From a virus, in the IMG/VR virus record IMGVR_UViG_3300050821_001425, positions 1 through 40,194 of that record: a DNA stretch of 40,194 bases. One strand, written 5' to 3'. Positions 29,663-36,124 of the stretch are shown one piece after another. Each line of letters begins with the position of its first letter. The first letter of the stretch is position 1. Under the pieces are notes generated by a model. It made no database searches and had not been told where the DNA came from. It saw only the letters and a list, made by a program, of their open reading frames with translations. The position numbers were made by a program, and so were the translations under genes.

Positions 29663-30214
29663 ATGCAACAGGGCTTGATAACACCTACCCAACGAGCATG
29701 TATGGAAGCTCACCGGCAGTTCGCTCGAAAGATCGCGGCGCGCGCTGTCCCTGATACTCCGATCAACCTGAAGCCGTTACCGGAGGATACTGAGGAAGCG
29801 GAAGCGGCCAGGATCGAAGAATGGGTTGAACGGCAGGAAGAAATCCACAAGCCGATCGATCCATGGTTCTCAATCGTACAGGTGACGGATGGACCTGAAA
29901 TCAAGCCTGCAACTCCGAAAGTAGCAGAAATCCAGCAGCTCACGGCGCAGTATTATCGGATCTCTCGCGCCGATCTCATCAGTTCCCGGCGAACCGCGAA
30001 TATCGTGATGCCGCGCCAGGTCGCATGCTTTCTCTCGAAGATGCTCACGCCGAGTTCATTTCCCGATATTGGAAGACGTTTCGGCAACCGCGACCATACC
30101 ACCATCCTCCATGCCTTCAAGAAAATCTCCAATCTGATCGAGCGCGACGAAGCCGTTGCGGCCGATGTCGAGACCATCAAAGCCTCTATCGCGGAGGCTA
30201 TGTCATGTCGGTAA
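29663..30214 (+). CDS. DnaA domain-IV protein (phage replication factor)
   Basis: 183 aa from ATG 29663, AAAGGGAAA upstream. Residues about 87-155 are a complete DnaA DNA-binding domain: VAEIQQLTAQYYRISRADLI, the basic loop SSRRTANIVMPRQVACFLSK and the signature GNRDHTTILHA. There is no ATPase domain. The N-terminal 80 residues are helical and may contact another protein. It should bind DnaA boxes without assembling the AAA+ filament, so it could recruit or block host DnaA. A perfect box lies at 33692. Confidence 0.85.
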   Translation: MQQGLITPTQRACMEAHRQFARKIAARAVPDTPINLKPLPEDTEEAEAARIEEWVERQEEIHKPIDPWFSIVQVTDGPEIKPATPKVAEIQQLTAQYYRISRADLISSRRTANIVMPRQVACFLSKMLTPSSFPDIGRRFGNRDHTTILHAFKKISNLIERDEAVAADVETIKASIAEAMSCR

Positions 30215-30573
30215 GATGGACAGACGAGGAAGTAATCCGGCTGAAAGAGCTCTGGCTGGTAGCGCCTCCTGGCGAAATTCTGATTTCCTTTGCGCCGCGG
30301 ACTTGGCGATCCATCTATGCCAAAGCGGTCTCGATGGGCTTCGGTCTGAGAACCCGCGGAAGGTTCACGCCATGTCAAATGGAAGTCGTGCCCTTCCTGG
30401 CGGACGGAGAAATCACCAAGGTGATTGCGTGGAAGCTCGGCAGTTCTCCCCGGACGATTGAAACCCACATCGGGGAAATCATGCGCAAGCTTGGAGTAAC
30501 CTCAAGAGTCCGGGCCGCGCTTTTACTCGATCGGGAGCGGCGTCCTTTCCGTGAAGAAGGAGTTTCGGTCTAA
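30205..30573 (+). CDS. Regulator with SANT/GcrA-like N-terminus and LuxR-type HTH
   Basis: 122 aa from ATG 30205 (GGAGG upstream). Residues 3-48 (RWTDEEVIRLKELWL; TWRSIYAKAVSMGFG) resemble the GcrA/SANT helix bundle. Residues 53-110 are a LuxR/GerE helix-turn-helix (FTPCQMEVVPFLADGEITKV; SSPRTIETHIGEIMRKLGVT). Two DNA-reading units in one small protein is uncommon. Overlaps both neighbours. A late-gene activator or antiterminator role is plausible because the late region starts behind a terminator. Confidence 0.72.
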   Translation: MSVRWTDEEVIRLKELWLVAPPGEILISFAPRTWRSIYAKAVSMGFGLRTRGRFTPCQMEVVPFLADGEITKVIAWKLGSSPRTIETHIGEIMRKLGVTSRVRAALLLDRERRPFREEGVSV

Positions 30574-30680
30574 TGTTAGAATTCATGTCGCACAATCAGT
30601 TTTTGGTCTTTGTTCTTGCTCTGATCATAGTCGGCGGGGCCGTCGAGATCGTCAGAGCGATCATGAGGATAGGCGGATGA
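30573..30680 (+). CDS. 35-aa single-span membrane protein
   Basis: ATG 30573 overlaps the upstream TAA and the stop overlaps the next ATG. MLEFMSHNQFLVFVLALIIV then GGAVEIVRAIMRIGG, one membrane helix. Coupled translation on both sides supports it. Unknown function. Confidence 0.6.
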   Translation: MLEFMSHNQFLVFVLALIIVGGAVEIVRAIMRIGG

Positions 30681-30829
30681 ACCTCGTCACTGAATATCAC
30701 CAAACGATCCAATCGCTTCGCCGCGCCAAGCCCAGATCAAACCAGCGGATCAAGTTACAGAGCAAGGCAACCGATCTGCTCACCCGGATATTGCGCAAGG
30801 AAATGCGGCAGGAGCGCAAGAAGGCATGA
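30677..30829 (+). CDS. 50-aa basic early protein
   Basis: ATGA overlap with the membrane-peptide gene. Arg/Lys-rich helix (TIQSLRRAKPRSNQRIKLQS; RILRKEMRQERKKA). Perhaps nucleic-acid binding; no family. Confidence 0.58.
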   Translation: MNLVTEYHQTIQSLRRAKPRSNQRIKLQSKATDLLTRILRKEMRQERKKA

Positions 30830-30846
30830 CCGGAGCTTAAGAACAC

Positions 30847-31353
30847 ATGACCGATCCTTTCGCCGAGCTGCCGCGCGGGCATTATGGGGCGATCCTCGCT
30901 GATCCGTCACGTGCCTTAGAAATTGGAAAAGCGGCGGAACATTTGGTGTGCGCCGATCTAATGCTTGCTGGCTATCGCGTATTCTTGAGCGACCAGGGTC
31001 TCCCATATGATTTGTTAGTGGACCTCGGCAACAAGTTTATTCGCGTACAGGTGAAAGCCACGGGAAAACTAAAAAACGCGAATGCAAAGGGCCGCTCGCC
31101 CAATATGGTTTATGTTTTCCACGCTCGACGGCGCGGCAAAAACGGCAAAGGGGCGCATCTTGGTTCGCAAGATTGCGACGTTATAGCACTGGTGGCTCTC
31201 GATACCCGCACGATCGCCTATATGCCCATCAACAAGGTGGCGCAGACGGTTTCTCTTTATCCTTCCGGCTACACATTCCCCGGGAAATTCAAACGCAGTC
31301 GATACGCAGCTATCGACGGCTTTCCTTTTAAGGAGGCCATCGGTGCTAATTGA
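30847..31353 (+). CDS. PD-(D/E)XK-type nuclease with MT-A70-like N-terminus
   Basis: 168 aa. Residues 28-72 carry a nuclease pattern: GKAAEHLVCADLMLAGYRVF (E31), PYDLLVDLGNKFIRVQVKAT (D55 and Q68-V-K70). This is like homing enzymes of the PD-(D/E)XK fold, with Gln in place of the second acidic residue. The first 20 residues (PFAELPRGHYGAILADP) instead match the start of the MT-A70 methyltransferase encoded next (NGYGALLADPPW), as if the gene had fused to the head of such an enzyme. Overlaps that gene by 11 bp. Confidence 0.68.
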   Translation: MTDPFAELPRGHYGAILADPSRALEIGKAAEHLVCADLMLAGYRVFLSDQGLPYDLLVDLGNKFIRVQVKATGKLKNANAKGRSPNMVYVFHARRRGKNGKGAHLGSQDCDVIALVALDTRTIAYMPINKVAQTVSLYPSGYTFPGKFKRSRYAAIDGFPFKEAIGAN

Positions 31354-31942
31354 AGATGGTCCCTTTTCTGGCCTTAAGAAAAATGGCTATGGCGCGCTGC
31401 TTGCGGACCCGCCGTGGCATTTTCAGACGTGGGGTGAAGGCAGCAAGCGCAATGTTACGTCGAAATATAACACTATGCAGGCTCCAGACATGGCGGCATT
31501 GCCGGTTTCGGAATTAGCGGCTCCCGACTGCGTTTTGTTTATGTGGATCGTTTGGCCAAAACTATTCGAAGCCGTTGAGGTTCTTTCAGGCTGGGGTTTT
31601 ACCTACAAAACCTGCGCCTTTGCGTGGCTGAAAGGGGACGCTTCGCAGATCGATATGTTCCGCGACGACATGGACTCGCGCATGTGCATGGGGTTCTGGA
31701 CCCGCGCCAACAGCGAAGTATGTTTGCTCGCGACGCGGGGGAAGCCAAAGCGCCTTTCGGCCGGCGTGCGGCAAGGGATTATCGAGCCGCTGCGTGAGCA
31801 CAGCCGCAAGCCTGATTGCGTTCATGGGCGCATCGAGAAGCTAGTCGCTGGCCCGTATCTCGAACTGTTCGCCCGCGCGCCCCGCAAGGGCTGGGATGTC
31901 TGGGGCAACGAAACCACCAAATTCTCGGAGGCGGCGGAATGA
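31343..31942 (+). CDS. MT-A70-family DNA N6-adenine methyltransferase
   Basis: 199 aa from GTG 31343, AAGGAGG upstream. Catalytic motif DPPW at residues 22-25. CVLFMWIVWPKLFEAVEVL (63-81) and FTYKTCAFAWLKGD (87-100) follow the family order. Later parts SEVCLLATRGKPKR and EHSRKPDCVHGRIEKLV complete the fold. It transfers methyl from SAM to adenine N6, probably to protect phage DNA from restriction or tune transcription. It overlaps both neighbours. Confidence 0.87.
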   Translation: MLIEDGPFSGLKKNGYGALLADPPWHFQTWGEGSKRNVTSKYNTMQAPDMAALPVSELAAPDCVLFMWIVWPKLFEAVEVLSGWGFTYKTCAFAWLKGDASQIDMFRDDMDSRMCMGFWTRANSEVCLLATRGKPKRLSAGVRQGIIEPLREHSRKPDCVHGRIEKLVAGPYLELFARAPRKGWDVWGNETTKFSEAAE

Positions 31943-32490
31943 ACACGCTGCCTATCCTGCGCCATTCGTTCGCCAACCTAGAAGACAAATATATTCCGGA
32001 GCCTAATACCGGATGTTGGTTGTGGCTGAAGGCAATAGATCGGCATGGCTACGGACAAATTAATTGGCGTGGAAAATCGAAACGAGCGCATCGCGTTGTT
32101 TTTGAGCACACGCATGGGACGATAGCAGTTGGGTTAGTTCTGGATCATAGGTGTGGAGTGCGAAGCTGCGTCAATCCAGACCATCTTGAACCGATCACCC
32201 CTCGTGAAAATGTCAGGAGGGGCAATAGCCCTTCAGCCAAGGCTGCACGACAAACGCATTGTATAAACGGGCACGAGTTCAATGAAGAAAATACTCGTGT
32301 GTGGAAAGGTCCAAGAGGTGAAGCACGATATTGCCGAACCTGCGATAACCGGCGTAGCAAATCATATGCCGCAAAGAAAAAGATAAGAAAAAATCTCCCC
32401 ATAGTTCGGGACTCCTTCTGTAATCCGTATATCTGGGGCTGGCATCGTTTCCTGTGCTGGGAAGGTGAGCGGCGAGGTAGATCGATATGA
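31939..32490 (+). CDS. HNH endonuclease
   Basis: 183 aa, ATGA overlap with the methyltransferase. CWLWLKAIDRHGYGQINWRG, then LDHRCGVRSCVNPDHLEPIT with His/Asn/His, and a C-terminal zinc part (HCINGHEF, YCRTCDNR) fit the HNH homing family. The last 30 residues look unlike the rest, possibly remains of another gene. Overlaps the next start (ATGA). Confidence 0.78.
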   Translation: MNTLPILRHSFANLEDKYIPEPNTGCWLWLKAIDRHGYGQINWRGKSKRAHRVVFEHTHGTIAVGLVLDHRCGVRSCVNPDHLEPITPRENVRRGNSPSAKAARQTHCINGHEFNEENTRVWKGPRGEARYCRTCDNRRSKSYAAKKKIRKNLPIVRDSFCNPYIWGWHRFLCWEGERRGRSI

Positions 32491-33149
32491 GTCGCGCCTT
32501 TGTCGCCTTCTACATGGGCGACTACCAGAAAAAGACCCAACACCTCGATACGCTGCAGCACGGCGCTTACATCCTGTTGCTTCAGCACTGCTGGATTCAT
32601 GGCAGAATCCCATTGGAAGCCGCCAGCCGGGCTAATATCGCCAAGATGACGCTTCCGGCCTGGAAGAAGATCGCGCCGGTCATCAATGCATTTTTTGACG
32701 AGGAGGGATGCAACAAACGAGCCGCCGAGGAAATAGCAAAGGCCGAGGATCTCAGGACGAAGCGATCGAGCGCTGGCTTTAGGGGAGGGATAAATTCCGG
32801 TATCTCGAAAGCAATTGCTAAGGGAAGGGCAAGCAAATACGAAGCAAATGCTTACCAAAACCAGAAGCAAACAGCGAAGCAAAACACCAAGCAAACCGGG
32901 TTACAAAACGGAAGCCCGGCCGAAGCAATTAAGAATAGTAAGATAAACTCTTCCTCTGTAGCCGCGCGCGAGGGAACCGAAGAAAGCAAGGAAGACGGTT
33001 CGCTCGCTTCAGCGCACTTTGAGGGCGCGCTTCGCGAACCGAAAGAAGAAAGAAAACAAGGAGCTATCAACGATCCTGTTGCCAAGCCTCTTGCTGTCGT
33101 GACCCAGGAACTCGCGGCTTTTATCGCCAGAAACGGAAGCAATCGATGA
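32487..33149 (+). CDS. DUF1376 replication-associated protein
   Basis: 220 aa, ATGA overlap upstream. FVAFYMGDYQKKTQHLDTLQ then HGAYILLLQHCWIHGRIPLE (about 5-45) is the DUF1376 domain, found in O-like/YdaU replication proteins of phages. Residues about 105-155 are a Gln/Asn/Lys-rich disordered linker whose DNA forms the AAGCAAA repeats. The C-terminus is acidic then helical. Like lambda O, the gene seems to contain the origin. Confidence 0.8.
   Translation: MSRAFVAFYMGDYQKKTQHLDTLQHGAYILLLQHCWIHGRIPLEAASRANIAKMTLPAWKKIAPVINAFFDEEGCNKRAAEEIAKAEDLRTKRSSAGFRGGINSGISKAIAKGRASKYEANAYQNQKQTAKQNTKQTGLQNGSPAEAIKNSKINSSSVAAREGTEESKEDGSLASAHFEGALREPKEERKQGAINDPVAKPLAVVTQELAAFIARNGSNR
32809..32929 (+). 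repeat. Iteron array, candidate replication origin
   Basis: AAGCAAA occurs at 32831, 32842, 32865, 32877 and 32889, with AAGCAAT at 32809 and 32923. Three of the gaps between the exact copies are 11, 12 and 12 bp, close to one helical turn, and the fourth is 23, about two turns. An A/T-rich stretch (GAAGCAATTAAGAATAGTAA) follows. The repeats lie inside the DUF1376 gene in one orientation, the organisation of lambda-type origins. Confidence 0.7.
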
Positions 33150-33700
33150 CCATCCAGCGCCGCAAAGGCAAGCCAAACGACCTCCGCGGAATCGTCCATG
33201 ACCGACGATCGACCGACCTACTCCGCAATTCGAAAACCGCTGCTATCGAAATTGACGACCCATACGAAATCGGGGGCAAAATCGTGACGCTTCGCTCGAT
33301 CCGAAACGATCCTCTTGCCGGCCTGCATGCCAGGGGTTTCATCGATGAAGCGCAGTACCAGGGCGGCCGGGCGTTTCAGCATGATTTCGAGATCGCGGAA
33401 CAGGGCCCGCGGGCGATCGATCCGTCCAAGGAATCCGTTGACGGTGGAAAGTCGCCAGAACCCATCACGGACGCTCGTCTAAAGGCCACTGATCGCTTAA
33501 TCGTGGCAGAGCGTGCATTGGGCCAGAACGGCTCTAGCCTCATCCACGACGTTCTTATAGCTCGGATGTCGATCGACCAGATTTGCGCGGCGCGGGGTTT
33601 GAAATCGCAGCGCGAGAACGACTATATCGGAAAGCGCTTCAGGGAGTGCCTGGAGTGCCTGGCGGTCATATATGGCTTTGCGTCGAAAAAGTGTGGATAA
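33146..33700 (+). CDS. DUF6456-like protein with C-terminal helix bundle
   Basis: 184 aa, ATGA overlap upstream. DPLAGLHARGFIDEAQYQGG then RAFQHDFEIAEQGPRA fits the alphaproteobacterial DUF6456 type. The C-terminal part is helical (HDVLIARMSIDQICAARGLK), HTH-like. Role unknown, possibly a replication or late regulator. A DnaA box overlaps its stop codon. Confidence 0.68.
   Translation: MTIQRRKGKPNDLRGIVHDRRSTDLLRNSKTAAIEIDDPYEIGGKIVTLRSIRNDPLAGLHARGFIDEAQYQGGRAFQHDFEIAEQGPRAIDPSKESVDGGKSPEPITDARLKATDRLIVAERALGQNGSSLIHDVLIARMSIDQICAARGLKSQRENDYIGKRFRECLECLAVIYGFASKKCG
33692..33700 (-). promoter_or_regulatory. Perfect DnaA box
   Basis: TGTGGATAA, the complement of the consensus TTATCCACA with no mismatch. 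It contains the stop of the DUF6456-like gene. It could bind host DnaA or the phage DnaA-like protein. Confidence 0.75.
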
Positions 33701-33785
33701 CCCCAAGCCGTAGTGACCTGTCAGGTAACTCATGTGCAATTTGTATCATCAAGTGATTTGCGGCTTACCAGCCGGCGCGCCTAAG

Positions 33786-33816
33786 CGGTCCGTGGGGAAA
33801 CCTGCGGGCCGTTTTT
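33786..33816 (+). terminator. Terminator at the early/late boundary
   Basis: CGGTCCGTGG with CCTGCGGGCCG forms about a 10-bp stem with G-U pairs and a GGAAA-type loop, followed by TTTTT. It closes the right early operon and stands 15 bp in front of the first late gene, so late transcription must read through or start at or below the hairpin. Confidence 0.78.
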
Positions 33817-33830
33817 GCTTTGGAGCCTGA

Positions 33831-34076
33831 TTGAGCACCATTCACGAACTGCAACAGGTACTCTGGTGCGATACGCCAAAAGGCCTGGCACTCATAAAAT
33901 TCATGGTCTGCGATGGCATTGACAGCGATATCCTCTGGGTCACGGCGATTCAGGAAACCGGCGAATGCTGGACCTTCTCGAACGAAGACATCCGCTTTGC
34001 CAAAAACATCACCATCGGCCGATGCTGCGAATGGGAAAAGCCCAAAAGTCCTAATCCGGCGCGGAAGCCCAAATAG
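33831..34076 (+). CDS. First late-region protein, unknown
   Basis: 81 aa, TTG start with GGAG at the right distance. Contains LWCDTPKGLALIKFMVCDG and a Cys/Trp-rich part (ETGECWTFSNEDIRF), ending basic. Soluble, unknown family. Precedes the terminase genes. Confidence 0.6.
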   Translation: MSTIHELQQVLWCDTPKGLALIKFMVCDGIDSDILWVTAIQETGECWTFSNEDIRFAKNITIGRCCEWEKPKSPNPARKPK

Positions 34077-34104
34077 CATGCGCCGAATGCTGAGGATGAA
34101 TTGA

Positions 34105-34383
34105 ATGCCTGCTAGGGTTCGTAAAATTCGCCATGATGACGAGACAAGAGCGAAGATCAAGGCTGGCAATATTATTACGCGCCTTATGAAATTCATTGAT
34201 GGCGAGATCGTCATGGAGTCAGCTGCGGTTACGGCTGCTTTGGGTCTTCTGAAGAAGGTTTTGCCCGACATGACATCAGTTGAGCATTCCGGCGAGATCT
34301 CAACCACTTATGTTGCTCGTTTGCCACACCCCATCGGCGACATTGACGAATGGCACAAACAGACGCAGCGGAACCTACAGTAA
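34105..34383 (+). CDS. Probable small terminase subunit
   Basis: 92 aa. Basic helical N-terminus (RVRKIRHDDETRAKIKAGNI) and a helix at LMKFIDGEIVMESAAVTAAL, sizes and charge fitting small terminases that recognise the packaging site. It overlaps the large terminase start by 34 bp, the usual order. Called by position more than sequence. Confidence 0.62.
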   Translation: MPARVRKIRHDDETRAKIKAGNIITRLMKFIDGEIVMESAAVTAALGLLKKVLPDMTSVEHSGEISTTYVARLPHPIGDIDEWHKQTQRNLQ

Positions 34384-35828
34384 TATGGGAACCGCAGCCT
34401 CGTCAGTCAGCTTTCATTACTTGTCCCGCGGATGACGTAGGATTCGGGGGTGCCCGTGGCGGCGGCAAATCTGACGGCGTCGTTGGTGATTGGATCAGCC
34501 ACGAAGAAACGTTTGGCGAGGATGCGATCGGGATTGCTTTTCGTCGGGAGCGCACGCAGCTCGTTGAGCTGATCGAGCGTTCGAAGCAGGTTCTAAATCC
34601 GCTCGGCTATAAATGGCACGAGCAAGACAAATACTTCCGTGGCCCAAAAGGCGGTCGGCTTCGGTTCACCTACCTTGAGAGCGACAGCGACGCGGACGCC
34701 TATCAAGGTCATAGCTATACGCGGCTTTATCCGGAGGAAATGGGAACGTTTCCGAGCGAGGTGCCAATCAACAAGATGCAGGCCACGCTGAGAAGCGGTA
34801 ATGGTGTTCCATGTCAGATGAAGGGAACATGCAACCCCGGTGGGCCTGGGCATCAGTGGGTGAAAGCTCGCTACAAGCTTGATCTACACCCGAAGGGCAT
34901 GGAAATCTTCCGGTTTGAGTTTGAGAATCCGTTTACGAAAAAGAAGATCGAGAAGACGCGGGTTTTCATTCCTTCTAAGGTGAATGACAACAAGTATTTA
35001 GGTGATGATTACGTCGCCAACCTGTTTCAGGTCGGTTCCGACTCTCTCGTTCGAGCATGGTTGGAAGGCGATTGGTCGGTTATTGATGGCGCGTTCTTCG
35101 ATAACTGGTCAACTGAGCGTCATGTGGTTAAGCCATTCGAGATCCCGATTGATTGGACTCGCTTTCGATCGGGAGATTGGGGATCTGCTAAGCCGTTTAG
35201 CTTTGGCTGGTGGGCAGTCGTAGGAGACAAGTTCAAGACCCCCTCGGGCGTTTGGCTCCCTCGTGGCTGCATGGTGCGTTATCGGGAATGGTACGGAATG
35301 CAGCCTGGAAAGCCGAATGTCGGGCTTAAGATGCATGCTGACAAGGTTGGCGAACATCTGGCCATGTTGGAGGCTTCTGATCCTAAGCTTGTTGCTGGCG
35401 TTCTTGATCCTGCGGCTTTCAGTGAGGACGGTGGTCCTCCTATATCGGAGCGGATCAATACCGCGCTGATCAAGTCGAAACTTGTTCCATTCCGGCCGGC
35501 TGACAATAAGCGGGTGCCAGGCCGTGGGGCAATGGGCGGTTGGGATCAGCTGCGCGGCAGACTTGACGGCGACGACGACGGCTTGCCGATGATTGTCACG
35601 TTCTCGACATGCTTGGACAGCATTCGAACGATTCCCGCGTTGCAGCATGATCCGCTAAAGCCCGAGGATCTGGATTCTGACATGGAAGATCATGCCGGCG
35701 ACGAATGGCGATATGCCTGCATGAGCCGTCCCTGGATAAGGAAGAAGCCGGAAAAGGAAAAGCCTGCGAACATTTCTGGCTACAAGGCCGTGTCGTCGGG
35801 CGGCGGCGATTCATTCAAAACGTGGTAG
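34350..35828 (+). CDS. terL: Large terminase subunit (ATPase/nuclease)
   Basis: 492 aa. Walker A GGARGGGKS at 33-41, Walker B YTRLYPEEMG at about 123-132 with the catalytic Glu, CNPGG motif at 161-165, then a C-terminal nuclease with D276 (SGDWGSAK), D353 (GVLDPAAF) and the acidic cluster in DHAGDEWRYA (447-456). It pumps DNA into the head and makes the packaging cuts. A complete, intact enzyme in the usual place before the portal. Confidence 0.93.
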   Translation: MAQTDAAEPTVIWEPQPRQSAFITCPADDVGFGGARGGGKSDGVVGDWISHEETFGEDAIGIAFRRERTQLVELIERSKQVLNPLGYKWHEQDKYFRGPKGGRLRFTYLESDSDADAYQGHSYTRLYPEEMGTFPSEVPINKMQATLRSGNGVPCQMKGTCNPGGPGHQWVKARYKLDLHPKGMEIFRFEFENPFTKKKIEKTRVFIPSKVNDNKYLGDDYVANLFQVGSDSLVRAWLEGDWSVIDGAFFDNWSTERHVVKPFEIPIDWTRFRSGDWGSAKPFSFGWWAVVGDKFKTPSGVWLPRGCMVRYREWYGMQPGKPNVGLKMHADKVGEHLAMLEASDPKLVAGVLDPAAFSEDGGPPISERINTALIKSKLVPFRPADNKRVPGRGAMGGWDQLRGRLDGDDDGLPMIVTFSTCLDSIRTIPALQHDPLKPEDLDSDMEDHAGDEWRYACMSRPWIRKKPEKEKPANISGYKAVSSGGGDSFKTW

Positions 35829-35851
35829 CTGTAAATGAAAAGGAACAACTA

Positions 35852-36028
35852 ATGGACATGAATCGACATCGTGAGCAGGAACTGGCGAGACGGATGCATT
35901 ACGAACTGAGCTACGCCGTCAGTTGTTTGTGTGGGAATGGGCTTTGCCAGGGTGCATCCGACGCCCTTGATCGCGCGGTAGAGCTGCGCGAGCAAATATT
36001 GGAAAATCGAAAGCCTAAAGCGGCATGA
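35852..36028 (+). CDS. 58-aa protein between terminase and portal
   Basis: ATG 35852 with AAAAGGAACAACTA upstream. Helical (HREQELARRMHYELSYAVSC), Cys near the middle. The stop overlaps the next start (ATGA). Small conserved-type gene of the packaging module; unknown role. Confidence 0.6.
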   Translation: MDMNRHREQELARRMHYELSYAVSCLCGNGLCQGASDALDRAVELREQILENRKPKAA

Positions 36029-36117
36029 TGCGATCATACAATCCGACGCCTTACAATCCAGTCCCGCCACCGACGCCATGGGATTATGGCTGGCGCAATG
36101 GCAAGCCGGGTAAATAA
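36025..36117 (+). CDS. 30-aa Pro/Tyr-rich peptide
   Basis: ATGATG at 36025 overlaps the previous stop. MMRSYNPTPYNPVPPPTPWD then YGWRNGKPGK, an extended proline-rich sequence with no secondary structure. Ends 8 bp before the portal. Perhaps a binding peptide of the portal assembly; not proven. Confidence 0.5.
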   Translation: MMRSYNPTPYNPVPPPTPWDYGWRNGKPGK

Positions 36118-36124
36118 GTAATCC

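Noticed and set aside
32809-32929. Iteron array considered as CRISPR-like repeats
   Set aside because: The unit is only 7 bp with 4-16 bp gaps and lies inside a coding gene.
33719-33749. Late promoter candidate with TATCAT -10
   Set aside because: No -35 at 16-18 bp, and the terminator at 33786 follows.
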